Below, piece by piece: positions 34,213 through 43,400 of a stretch of 64,000 bases of DNA. Source of the DNA: Mixophyes australis. Taxonomy: Eukaryota > Chordata > Amphibia > Anura > Limnodynastidae. The DNA is taken from contig JAVHZZ010000002.1 of assembly GCA_036250195.1 (NCBI GenBank), positions 278,710,960-278,774,959 of the forward strand. Reading direction: 5' to 3'. Below the pieces are notes generated by a model. The model searched no databases. It worked only from the letters and a program-made list of their open reading frames with translations, and was not told the DNA's origin. Each line of letters starts with the position of its first letter. Within the stretch, counting starts at the first letter, position 1. The position numbers were made by a program, and so were the translations under genes.

Positions 34213-35067
34213 ATGGATGCAAGTGGATCCTCACCGTCTCCGGCACAAGCCCTAGCAGCCCATGTTGAGTCCTTATATCAGATGATCCAGGGATTGGCTG
34301 AGCGTCTGTCTGTTCAAGAAGAAGCCGCAAAAGTGTCACAACCCACTCCAAGTTCCGTCTGTGAACCTAAGATGAACTTGCCGGATCGCTTCTCTGGAAA
34401 TAGGTCCCTGTTTCGGAATTTCAGGGAGAGCTGCAAGCTCTATTTCCGATTGAGACCCCGCTCCTCCGGGTCAGAGCAGCAAAGAGTCGGGATTATCATT
34501 TCCCTTCTACAGGGTGACCCCCAGTCCTGGGCGTTTTCCTTGCCGCAGACCAGTCCTGCCATGCAGTCAGTAGACGCTTTCTTCGAGGCGTTAGGTCTAC
34601 TATATGACGACCCGGACCGTACTGCCTCCGCTGAAACTCATCTACGGGCCTTGAAACAAGGCCGGCGCTCGGCAGAGGAATACTGCGCTGAATTCCGTAG
34701 ATGGTCACCTGATAGTGGATGGAATGATCCTGCCTTGCGGAGTCAGTTCCGTCTTGGCCTGTCGGAACAGGTCAAAGACTCTTTGGTGCAGTACCCATCT
34801 CCTACCTCTCTGGAGGATCTGATGCACCTCTCCATTAAAATCGACAGGAGATTTAAAGAGCGGAAAATCGAAAAGGAGACATCATCACCTCTATCCGGCT
34901 TCATTCCTGTTCCCACGGATGGTGAGGAACCCATGCAATTGGGGGCGTATCGTCTCTCCCCTGAGGAAAGAGACAAGAGAAGATCACAGGGCCTATGTCT
35001 CTATTGCGGCACAAAAGGCCACTTCTCCCGTTCCTGCCCGAATAAGCTGGGAAAAGAGCATGCCTAG
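34213..35067 (+). CDS. gag: Chromovirus Gag, 284 aa
   Basis: Structural protein that packages the retrotransposon RNA. The start ATG is only 34 nt after the LTR. An N-terminal helical segment precedes a capsid-like region (RFSGNRSLFRNFRESCKLYF at residues about 60-80, then QQRVGIIISLLQGDPQSWAF and a YCAEFRRWSPDSGWNDPALRSQF region near 155-180), as in Sushi-ichi/PEG10-type Gags. A single CCHC zinc knuckle, C262-x2-C265-x4-H270-x4-C275, closes the protein. The frame is fully open. The stop at 35065 lies 10 nt beyond a GGGAAAA site, which would allow -1 shifting into pol. Confidence 0.93.
   Translation: MDASGSSPSPAQALAAHVESLYQMIQGLAERLSVQEEAAKVSQPTPSSVCEPKMNLPDRFSGNRSLFRNFRESCKLYFRLRPRSSGSEQQRVGIIISLLQGDPQSWAFSLPQTSPAMQSVDAFFEALGLLYDDPDRTASAETHLRALKQGRRSAEEYCAEFRRWSPDSGWNDPALRSQFRLGLSEQVKDSLVQYPSPTSLEDLMHLSIKIDRRFKERKIEKETSSPLSGFIPVPTDGEEPMQLGAYRLSPEERDKRRSQGLCLYCGTKGHFSRSCPNKLGKEHA
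35049..35055 (+). promoter_or_regulatory. -1 ribosomal frameshift site GGGAAAA
   Basis: In the gag frame the bases read ctG GGA AAA, the X-XXY-YYZ form of a -1 slippery heptamer. Shifting here continues from 35055 in the pol frame with no stop before the protease. The related domesticated gene PEG10 uses a GGGAAAC -1 site (established knowledge). A stimulatory downstream structure was not tested. Confidence 0.75.
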
Positions 35068-38000
35068 GGAACGAGGGGAAAGTTCACCTAGGTCTGCAGA
35101 TTGTCTCCCCGAAAAACGCCGTATTGATCCCTGCACAGCTCATGTTTAGTGCTCGTTCAATGGACCTGTCCGCCTTCATTGACAGTGGAGCTGCAGGCAA
35201 CTTCCTGGACATCGGGTTCGCCCGCGCTGCTAAAATTCCGATGGTAAAACTCAAGTCCGCTATTACTGTCTGTGGATTAGATGGAGGTCCGTTGCCTGGT
35301 GGCAAGATTTCCTGGGAGACCTCGCCATTACAATTAAAAATCGGAGCTCTCCATTCAGAGTCAATAACCTTCCTTCTTATCGATTGTTCATCAGTTCCCT
35401 TGATCTTGGGCCACCCATGGCTTTCCCGTCATAACCCCGTCATGGACTGGGTAAAAGGAGAAATTGTCCAGTGGAGCTCTTACTGTACACAGTCCTGCTT
35501 GTCACTGCCCCTGCGGGTGATTCAGTCTATTCCGGAGCAGCTTCCCTCACAATATCATGAGTTCTGGGATGTGTTCTCCAAGAAAGCTGCTGACACCTTA
35601 CCACCTCACCGTGACTTTGACTGTGCCATCGAGCTTATTCCTGGTTCCAAGTTGCCTAAGGGTCGCCTGTACTCTCTCTCTGGTCCGGAGACCAAGTCCA
35701 TGCAGGAATACATTGAAGAAAATCTGGAGAAGGGCTTCATCAGGCCATCTAAATCTCCCGTAGGAGCAGGATGCTTCTTTGTATCCAAAAAGGACGGAGG
35801 ACTAAGACCTTGTATTGATTACCGGGGATTGAATCTTATTACAATCAAAAATACCTATCCCCTTCCGCTCATCTCCGTATTATTTGATCAGCTGAGAGGT
35901 GCTACTGTCTTCTCAAAAATCGATCTTCGTGGAGCGTATAACCTCATCCGTATCAAGAAGGGAGACGAGTGGAAGACGGCATTCAATACGCACTCTGGCC
36001 ATTATGAATACTTGGTTATGCCGTTCGGTCTTAGCAATGCACCTGCAGTATTCCAGGACTTAATCAATGAGGTTCTTCGGGACTTTCTTGGTAGTTTCGT
36101 GGTCGTCTATTTAGATGATATCCTCATCTATTCCAGATCTCTGTCTGTACATCAGAATCACGTTAAACAAGTTCTACGAAGACTGCGAGAGAACCACCTT
36201 TACGCCAAACTAGAAAAGTGTGAGTTCGAGGTGCAGAAAGTATCCTTTTTAGGTTACATAATCTCTTCTGAGGGATTCTCCATGGATCCAACTAAGGTTC
36301 AGGCTATTCTAGATTGGGTGCAATCAAACAACCTTAAGGCGGTGCAGAGGTTTCTGGGCTTCTCCAATTATTATAGAAGGTTCATTCCAGGTTTTGCGGA
36401 CATCGTGGCTCCCATTGTCGCCCTAACCCGTAAAGGAATGGATCCAACTAATTGGTCGCCTCAAGCAGTAGCCTCATTCGAAAGCCTGAAAAAAGCCTTT
36501 GTCTCCGCTCAGGTCCTTAGACACCCGGATCCAGCTAAAGCATTTGTTCTTGAGGTCGACGCCTCTGACGTCGGTGCTGGGGCTATACTATCACAGAAGG
36601 ACCCTCATACTACTCGTCTACACCCGTGTGCCTATTTCTCCCGCCAGTTCTCTTCAGCAGAAGCCAACTATGATGTCGGGAATAGGGAACTGTTGGCAAT
36701 CAAATGGGCCTTCGAGGAGTGGCGACATTGGCTGGAGGGTGCTCCACATCAGATCTCTGTCATTACCGACCACAAGAACTTGCAATATATACAATCGGCC
36801 AAACGTCTAAATCCCAGACAGGCCCGTTGGTCGTTATTCTTTACTCGGTTCAATTTCCTGATCACCTATCGACCGGGTTCCAAAAATGTCCGGGCAGATG
36901 CTCTGTCCAGAAGTTTCTTGGCACACCATGTTCCAGTTTCGAACCCAGAGCCTATTATTCCTCCTTCCATAATCCATGTTGGACTAACCCAAGATCTGAG
37001 TATCACGCTTCAGAGATTCCAGAAATTAGCCCCTGATACTACTCCGGAACAACGTCTTTTTGTTCCAGTCCATCTAAGGAAGGCGGTTCTTGCAGAGGCG
37101 CATAATAATAGGTCTGCTGGACACCCTGGAGTTTATAAGACGCTGGAGATCCTTTCCCGTACGGTCTGGTGGCCATCCTTGTCCGCTGACGTCAAGAGTC
37201 ATGTCTTCTCGTGTGAAATTTGTGCCAGGAACAAAGTCCCCAGGACTCGCCCGGTGGGTCAATTGCTTCCATTGCCCATTCCTGCAAAACCTTGGACACA
37301 TTTGTCCATGGATTTTATTGTTGATTTGCCACCTTCTGCAGGACATAATACTATTTGGGTTGTGGTGGACCGTTTCAGTAAAATGGCACACTTCATCCCA
37401 TTAACCAGGCTTCCTACAGCTCGAGATCTGGCCATTCTCTTCATACAACATGTTTTCCGGCTCCATGGACTTCCTTCCGATATTGTTTCTGATCGTGGTT
37501 CACAATTCATAGCACAATTCTGGAAATCCTTCTGCACCCTACTCGGAATCCGGATCAGTCTGTCATCTGCATACCACCCTCAGTCTAACGGGCAAACTGA
37601 AAGGGTTAACCAAGCACTTGAACAGTTCCTCCGATGTTATTCCTCAGAATTCCATGACAACTGGTCATCTTTGCTGCCTTGGGCAGAGTTTGCCTACAAT
37701 AACTCATCTCACTCATCTACTCAAACTTCTCCGTTCTACTGTAACTTCGGTTTCCATCCCAGGTCTAATTCTCTGTACTCTCTCAAATCTGCTGGTATTC
37801 CGGAGATTCATTCCACAGCTGCTGATCTGAAAGTAATTTGGGGGAAAGTTCAGTCCTCCTTGAAAAAATCCTCATTATCGGCCAAAAAATTTTCGGATCG
37901 CCACCGTACCACCTGCCCATTCAAAGTGGGCCAGAAAGTATGGCTATCAACTAGAAATCTTAGGCTCAGACAGCCTTGTAAAAAACTAGGACCTAAATTT

Positions 38001-38522
38001 ATTGGGCCGTTCATGATTACCAAACAGATCAATCCGGTAGCTTTTAGATTGAAGATTTCTAGTTCACTAAAAATTCCGAACACATTTCATTGTTCATTGT
38101 TGAAGCCGGTATTGTATCCTAGTCAATCCTCAACTGTGCCTGGGGGAAGTTCGAGTAAGCCACTAAGATATGTGGTTCAAAGGATTTTAGATTCCAAAAA
38201 AGTGCAAGGACAGGTGCACTTCCTGGTGCAGTGGAGGAACCGCGGTGTAGAAGAGCGATCTTGGGTTCCGCGAAGACAACTCCATGCCCCTAAACAATTG
38301 AAGGAATTCTTCAGGAGGTTCCCAAGAAAACCTGGATGTCGGGGTCCCTCGACCCCTCCTCAAGGGGGGGGTACTGTTACGAGCCGCGGCGGTGCCCAGC
38401 CGCCGCGACTCACTCACCTGCGTCCCGGCCGTCGCTATGGCGACCGGGACGTCACTTCCGGCCCTGACCCGGCCGTTGCCGGGGCAACGGGAAGACGCTT
38501 CAGCGCTGCGTCCCGGCAATGA
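35055..38522 (+). CDS. pol: Chromovirus Pol: protease, RT, RNase H, integrase, chromodomain
   Basis: Translated by -1 shift from gag; the first ATG in this frame is at 35142, so independent initiation is unlikely. Counting from the TTG codon at 35124 as residue 1: protease DSGA at 20-23, RT catalytic YLDD at 329-332, RNase H first Asp at 479 (EVDASDVGAG) with a RELLAIKWAFEEW helix, integrase zinc finger H660 to C697, and integrase catalytic D730, D790, E826 (DD35E spacing). A GPF-type C-terminal region (KFIGPFMI) follows, then a chromodomain at about 1016-1066 (YVVQRILDSKK, FLVQWRN, RSWVPRRQL). All key residues are present and there is no stop. The frame runs 148 nt into the 3' LTR. Pol copies the RNA and integrates the cDNA; the chromodomain is thought to guide insertion to marked chromatin. 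Confidence 0.95.
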   Translation, partial: RACLGNEGKVHLGLQIVSPKNAVLIPAQLMFSARSMDLSAFIDSGAAGNFLDIGFARAAKIPMVKLKSAITVCGLDGGPLPGGKISWETSPLQLKIGALHSESITFLLIDCSSVPLILGHPWLSRHNPVMDWVKGEIVQWSSYCTQSCLSLPLRVIQSIPEQLPSQYHEFWDVFSKKAADTLPPHRDFDCAIELIPGSKLPKGRLYSLSGPETKSMQEYIEENLEKGFIRPSKSPVGAGCFFVSKKDGGLRPCIDYRGLNLITIKNTYPLPLISVLFDQLRGATVFSKIDLRGAYNLIRIKKGDEWKTAFNTHSGHYEYLVMPFGLSNAPAVFQDLINEVLRDFLGSFVVVYLDDILIYSRSLSVHQNHVKQVLRRLRENHLYAKLEKCEFEVQKVSFLGYIISSEGFSMDPTKVQAILDWVQSNNLKAVQRFLGFSNYYRRFIPGFADIVAPIVALTRKGMDPTNWSPQAVASFESLKKAFVSAQVLRHPDPAKAFVLEVDASDVGAGAILSQKDPHTTRLHPCAYFSRQFSSAEANYDVGNRELLAIKWAFEEWRHWLEGAPHQISVITDHKNLQYIQSAKRLNPRQARWSLFFTRFNFLITYRPGSKNVRADALSRSFLAHHVPVSNPEPIIPPSIIHVGLTQDLSITLQRFQKLAPDTTPEQRLFVPVHLRKAVLAEAHNNRSAGHPGVYKTLEILSRTVWWPSLSADVKSHVFSCEICARNKVPRTRPVGQLLPLPIPAKPWTHLSMDFIVDLPPSAGHNTIWVVVDRFSKMAHFIPLTRLPTARDLAILFIQHVFRLHGLPSDIVSDRGSQFIAQFWKSFCTLLGIRISLSSAYHPQSNGQTERVNQALEQFLRCYSSEFHDNWSSLLPWAEFAYNNSSHSSTQTSPFYCNFGFHPRSNSLYSLKSAGIPEIHSTAADLKVIWGKVQSSLKKSSLSAKKFSDRHRTTCPFKVGQKVWLSTRNLRLRQPCKKLGPKFIGPFMITKQINPVAFRLKISSSLKIPNTFHCSLLKPVLYPSQSSTVPGGSSSKPLRYVVQRILDSKKVQGQVHFLVQWRNRGVEERSWVPRRQLHAPKQLKEFFRRFPRKPGCRGPSTPPQGGGTVTSRGGAQPPRLTHLRPGRRYGDRDVTSGPDPAVAGATGRRFSAASRQ
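38362..38374 (+). promoter_or_regulatory. Polypurine tract
   Basis: AAGGGGGGGGTAC directly precedes the 3' LTR at 38375, the usual plus-strand primer position. It lies within the pol reading frame and encodes part of its Gly-rich tail. Confidence 0.85.
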
Positions 38523-39064
38523 GAGGAAGCCGGGCGCAGCGCTCACCATGTTCTAGCCTGTGGGCTAATTAATGCAGCCTATTAATTATGCTGGGGGCTG
38601 TGTCTAAATCAGAGCTAGGCTCTGATTGGTGGCCACTGGTATTTAAGGCAATGAGGTCTGCTGCCTCATTGCCGGTTATAGCTCCTGTGTTCCAGTCTGC
38701 TAACCTGCTAGTTCCTGTCCTGTATCCTGATATCGCTATTTGACTCCCCGTGTATGACCCTTGGCTTTGATTTGGACCTTGCTCGTGTTTCCTGTGACCC
38801 TGATCTCTGGCCTGTTTACCCGTTCTGCTATTTGCCTGTGACCCCTGACCTCAGCTTGTTCATCAATACTCTTGTCTGCTGCCGGCCCTTGACCTCTGCG
38901 TGGACCTGACTCCTCTTGCCTGGGTTCTCCCCAGCTGGTACGCACTTCACGACCCTCTGTCAGTCTGCGGCCCAGTCTGTCCCCACCATCAGGGGCTCCA
39001 GTGAACACCTGACTGGCAGAGTAGATTCCGGGTTGTGTTGTGCCGGCTGGAGGGGTTCCTAACA
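38375..39064 (+). repeat. Chromovirus 3' LTR (690 bp)
   Basis: Same ends and length as the 5' LTR, with no difference found by eye. Its first 148 bp are also pol coding sequence (to the stop at 38520-38522). Flanked by the GTAAT duplication at 39065-39069. Confidence 0.95.
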
Positions 39065-39281
39065 GTAATGTAAGCATGGATGTCTAAATAGACGTGTATA
39101 TGTATTACCTTCCACTTTGCTGCCGTTTCATCGGTATTGCACAAAGTGTTTGTAATCTGCACTTTACGTCAAAGGTACCTAACTATATTATAATTTATTG
39201 GGAATTGGGGCTGATTCGAAGCTCAGCGATGAACTTGCTTTTTGCTGTGAATTACTCTTTTTAATGCATTGTCTGGCACCC

Positions 39282-39416
39282 TGGATTGGTCTGGGTCTGA
39301 TAAAAGCACACATCCCGGGGGGGTCAGCACTCGTCGCCATGTATTAACTGTAGAATTACCACAGTTATCCAAGAAACGGGTGGAACGATCAAATGAACCA
39401 TAACTGATTTCATGAT
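39282..39416 (-). pseudogene. 18S rRNA-derived fragment (about 135 nt) in hAT A
   Basis: The minus strand reads through ATCAGTTATGGTTCATTTG, TTGGATAACTGTGGTAATTC, TAATACATGGCGACGAG and TTTATCAGACCCAGACCAATCC, matching the 5' region of vertebrate 18S rRNA. It is antisense to the hAT, as is the 11779-11890 copy in hAT D. Both share CATGAAATC, GGTTCATTTG, TTCTACAG and CATGG, where vertebrate 18S has CATTAAATC, GGTTCCTTTG, TTCTAGAG and CATGC. Confidence 0.85.
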
Positions 39417-40600
39417 GGACAATTCATGGACAATTCCATCTTGCACCACTTTTCTTTTCTGCCACTGCTATGTGGCAATGTTTCCTACATGTGCTAGAAA
39501 CTGCAGTGTGTTTGAGTCATCTCTATCGCTAGGCATCCAGCCAGGTCGCTGCAGTCTTTGTTTGAAGGTGTATAAAAATAATATTGTGACCTGTAAATGG
39601 TTAAAATTGACTGCAAATGACTTGAAATGAGTGTTATTGAGGTTAATAATAATGTAGGGGGAAAAAAGCAAAATGATGTGATTTTATAAAAATAAATAAA
39701 TAAGGATTTTAGAAAAAAAATAGGGATCCAAAACCAAAACACACAAGGGCGGTTTTGCCAAAACCAAAACACGAAATTTATCCATATCCAAAACCAAAAC
39801 CAGATTACAGGGGTCAGTAAACATATCTAATGTAGAGTACTATAATTGTTAAGAAAAGCAGGTGCAGGGGCAAACGCAGGATTCGATGAGGGGGGTTTCC
39901 ACGCCACGATACCAGTGGGCGTGACCAGAATGTGTAGGGGCGTGGCTACAAACACACATCTGGTCAAACACACAGACATGTAAATTGTCCCATACACAGA
40001 CAAGCACAGACTCACATATACACAAACACGTAGACATGTAAACTGCCACATACACAGTTAAGCACAGATAAACACAGACAGGATCAAACTAGAGATGAGC
40101 GCACTCGGATTTCCTGAATCCGAGCCCACCAGAACGTTTCCGATCCGAGTCGGATCCGAGACAGATCCGGGTATTGGCGCCATCTTCACTCGGGCATTGA
40201 TCAGGGTAGAGGGAGGGTGTGTTAGGTGGTCCTCTGTCCTGGTAGATCTTGTGCTGTGCTAATTAGTTCTGTGCTGTGCTGTGCTGTGCTGTGTTCTGCA
40301 GTATCAGTCCAGTGGTGCTGTGTGCTGTGCTCTGTCAATTTTGAATTCAGTGGTGCTGCTGGGTCCTGTGCTGTGTCCTGTTCAGTCCAGTGGTGCTGTG
40401 TCCTGTGCTCTGTGCTTCTAAGGGCATAGTTATTTCCCCATTATTCCCAAGTGTTTAAAAAAGAAAAAAAAACTTATAAAAAAAAAGAAAAAAAAAAAGT
40501 AATTATAACAAAATTTGCAAAACCAAACCAGCAGTATAAGTTCATTGGTACTGCAATATTACCAAGTTCACACATTCTGCAGTATCTTGTGCTACATATA

Positions 40601-41008
40601 ATGGAGACCAAAAATTTGGAGGATAAAGTAGGGAAAGATCAAGACCCACTTCCTCCTAATGCTGAAGCTGCTGCCACTAGTCATGACATAGACGATGAAA
40701 TGCCATCAACGTCGTCTTCCAAGCCCGATGCCCAATCTCCTAGTACAGGGCATGTAAAATCCAAAAAGCCCAAGTTAAGTAAAAGTAGCAAAAAGAGAAA
40801 CTTTAAATCATCTGCGGAGAAACGTAAAGTTGCCAATATGCCATTTACGACACGGAGTGGCAAGGAACGGCTTAGGCCCTGGCCCGTGTTCATGACTAGT
40901 GGTTCAGCTTCACCCAGGGATCTTAGCCCTCCTCCTCCTCCCCCCCTACAAAAAATTGAAGAGAGTTATGCTGTCAGCAACAAAACAGCAAACAGCTCTG
41001 CCTTCTAA
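40601..41008 (+). CDS. hAT B N-terminal protein region, 136 codons
   Basis: The frame is open from an ATG at 40601 (METKNLEDKV); an upstream in-frame ATG at 40451 follows poly-A-like sequence and is less likely. It is Lys/Ser-rich with a basic KSKKPKLSKSSKKR stretch that could be a nuclear localisation signal, then the family-specific MPFTTRSGKERLRPWP at residues about 85-100, shared with hAT C and A. A poly-proline run follows. The frame ends in a frameshifted region before the transposase. Function unknown; it may be the 5' exon of the transposase. Confidence 0.5.
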   Translation: METKNLEDKVGKDQDPLPPNAEAAATSHDIDDEMPSTSSSKPDAQSPSTGHVKSKKPKLSKSSKKRNFKSSAEKRKVANMPFTTRSGKERLRPWPVFMTSGSASPRDLSPPPPPPLQKIEESYAVSNKTANSSAF

Positions 41009-41055
41009 AGAGAAATTATCACAAATCCCCAAGGCGAGTCCAAGGGTGTTGGTGG

Positions 41056-42090
41056 TTGTCAAGCCTGACCTTCCCATCACTGTACGGGAAGAGGTGGCTC
41101 GGGAGGAGGCTGTTGAATAACCTTCATAGTTCAGTGGTTAGTTCAGGAACTGGGGCTAGGACCGTCATCGGTACAGGGACACCTAAATCCCGTGGTCCAG
41201 TTGGATACACACCAGCAACACCCTCCTCGTCAACTTCCTCCACGATCTCCATCAGATTCAGTCCTGCAGCCCAAGTCAGCAGCCAGACTGAGTCCTCTTC
41301 AATACAGGATTCATCCGAGGAATCCTGCAGCGGTACGCCTACTACTGCCACTGCTGCTGTTGCTGCTGTTAGTCGGTCATCTTCCCAGAGGGGAAGTCGT
41401 AAGACCGCTAAGTCTTTCACAAAACAATTGACCATCCAACAGTAGTTTGCCATGACCACAAAATACGATAGTAGTCACCCTATTGCAAAGTGTACAACTG
41501 CGGTTGTAACTGCAATGTTGGTGTTAGACGTGCGCCCGGTGTCCCCATCAGTGGAGTGGGATTTAGAGGGTTGATGGAGGTATTGTGTCCCCGGTACCAA
41601 ATCCCGTCGAGATTCCACTTCACTAGGCAGGCGATACCAAAAATGTACAGAGAAGTACGATCAAGTGTCCTCAGTGCTCTAAAAAATCCGGTTGTACCCA
41701 CTGTCCACTTAACCACGGACATGTGGACAAGTGGTTCTGGGCAAACGAAGGACTATATGACTGTGATAGCCCACTGGGTAGATGCATCCCCTTCCGCAGC
41801 AACAGCAACAGCTGCATCAGTAGCAGCATCTACAAAATGGCTGCTCGTGCAAAGGCAGGTAACATTGTGTATTACAGGCTTTAATAAGAGGCACAACGCT
41901 GACAACATATTAGAGAAACTGAGGGAAATTATCTCCCAGTGGCTTACCCCACTTAGACTCTCATGGGGATTTGTGGTGTCAGACAATGCCAGTAACATTG
42001 TGCGGATTGATAATGTGTGAGGAGGAGGAAGTACACACTGTAGGGGGAGAGGAATCAGAGGTTGAGGATGAGGACGACATCTTGCCTCAG
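41056..42090 (+). pseudogene. hAT B transposase, N-terminal half, deleted after second catalytic Asp
   Basis: A Ser/Thr-rich linker (41056-41445) like that of hAT A is followed by a frame open from 41490 to 42020. It holds GFRGLMEVLCPRYQIPSRFHF, AIPKMYREVRSSVLSALKN and LTTDMWTSGSGQTKDYMTV with the first catalytic Asp at 41718. It continues with QVTLCITGFNKRHNADNIL and VVSDNASNIV with the second Asp at 41982. The frame then stops and only an acidic C-terminal tail (EDEDDILPQ-like, about 42060-42090) remains, so the third catalytic residue and dimerisation region are gone. A CTA-to-TAG-type stop separates linker and core. Confidence 0.75.
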
Positions 42091-42544
42091 TAGAGCCTGT
42101 TTATTTTGTACAGGGAGAGATGAATAGCTTTTTTGGTGTGGGGGCCCAAACTAACCAATCATTTCAGCCACAGTTGTTTGGTAGGCCCTGTCGCTGAAAT
42201 GATTGGTTTGTTAAAGTGTGCATGTCCTATTTTAACAACATAAGGGTGGGTGGGAGGGCCCAAGGACAATTCCATCTTGCAACTCTTTTTTTGGCATTAT
42301 GTGACCATTCAACAGTCGTTTGCCATGTTCAAAAAGTAAAACAAAATGTCAACAAATTCAAAAGATTAAACCAAAAGTAAAATGCCCTGTCATTATTTAA
42401 AACAAGAGGTATTGACGTGCTAGAATTACTGTAGTGTTATATGTTATAAACACTACACTTGGAAGTTGGAGGAGGTATTGTGGCCCCGGTACCAAATTTA
42501 GTACCGGGGCCACTCCACTATGCAGTCAAAAAATTTTTGGGGGG

Positions 42545-43400
42545 GAATTCAGACCCGTTGAGGGTTTTTTAATTATATTGTAGGGACCACTCCTCTACAC
42601 AGTCCAGATACATTTTTTGGTGCCATTCAGACCAGTTGATGGTTTTCTTATTATATTGTGGTGACCACTCCTCTACGCAGTCCAGGTACATTTTTTGGTG
42701 CGATTCAGACCAGTTCAGGGTTTTTAAATTATATTGTGGTGACCACTCCTCTACGCAGTCCAGATACATTTTATGGTGCGATTAAGACCAGTTCAGGGTT
42801 TTTAAATTATATTGTGGTGACCACTCCTCTACGCAGTCCAGATACATTTTTTGGTGCGATTAAGACCAGTTCAGGGTTTTTAAATTATATTGTGGTGACC
42901 ACTCCTCTACGCAGTCCAGATACATTTTTTGGTGCGATTAAGACCAGTTTAGGGTTTTTAAATTATATTGTGGTGACCACTCCTCTACGCAGTACAGGTA
43001 CATTTTTTGGTGCGATTCAGACCAGTTCAGGCTTTTTAAATTATATTGTGGTGACCACTCCTCTATGCAGTCCAGACACATTTTTTGGTGCGATTAAGAC
43101 CAGTTCAGGGTTTTTAAATTATATTGTGGTGACCACTCCTTTACGCAGTTCAGATACATTTTTTGGTGCAATTAAGACCAGTTCAGGGTTTTTAAATTAT
43201 ATTGTGGTGACCACTCCTCTACGCAGTGCAGGTACATTTTTTGGTGCGATTCAGACCAGTTCAGGGTTTTTAAATTATATTGTGGTGACCACTCCTCTAC
43301 GCAGTCCAGGTACATTTTTTGGTGCGATTCAGACCAGTTGATGGTTTTCTTATTATATTGTGGGGACCACTCCACTACACAGTCCAGAAAGATACCTCGT
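42545..43400 (+). repeat. 78-bp tandem array in hAT B, about 11 copies
   Basis: The unit contains TATTGTGGTGACCACTCCTC, ACGCAGTCCAGATACATTTT and GGTGCGATTAAGACCAG. Spacing is 78 bp (for example GTGGTGACC at 42657 and 42735). Because 78 is divisible by three, a 227-codon frame stays open; it is a repeat artefact. Units differ at few positions. Confidence 0.93.

Larger units (their letters stand above)
33489..39064 (+). mobile_element. Intact Ty3/gypsy chromovirus (Sushi-ichi type), TSD GTAAT
   Basis: The element is 5576 bp with two 690-bp LTRs that appear identical by eye. GTAAT at 33484-33488 is repeated at 39065-39069. Inside are gag (34213-35067) and a pol frame (to 38522) with protease, RT, RNase H, integrase and C-terminal chromodomain, in the order of vertebrate chromoviruses. 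No disabling stop was found. It inserted into the 3' region of hAT A. Identical LTRs imply a very recent insertion. Host-gene relatives of this clade include the domesticated mammalian PEG10/RTL family (established knowledge). Confidence 0.95.
28793..39829 (+). mobile_element. hAT element A (TAGAGATG family), near full length, nested insertions
   Basis: Ends are TAGAGATGCTCAGG at 28793 and AAACATATCTA at 39829. The flanking 8-mers CGGTAGAG and ATGTAGAG agree at 6 of 8. Removing the chromovirus (33489-39064) and the solo LTR (29549-30220) leaves about 4.8 kb. The order is 5' subterminal GGTTCGG-type palindromes, a TATA box (28952-28959), tandem array, N-terminal coding region, BED finger, hAT transposase relic, 3' region with antisense 18S fragment, and CCAAAAC-rich 3' end. 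It is the most complete family member here but has multiple stops. Confidence 0.85.

Noticed and set aside
35557..35763. Other frames of 60-110 codons within the chromovirus
   Set aside because: Shadows of the intact pol frame; no independent motifs.
42658..43341. 227-codon open frame on the plus strand
   Set aside because: It is the translation of a 78-bp tandem array inside hAT B; the length divisible by three keeps it open.
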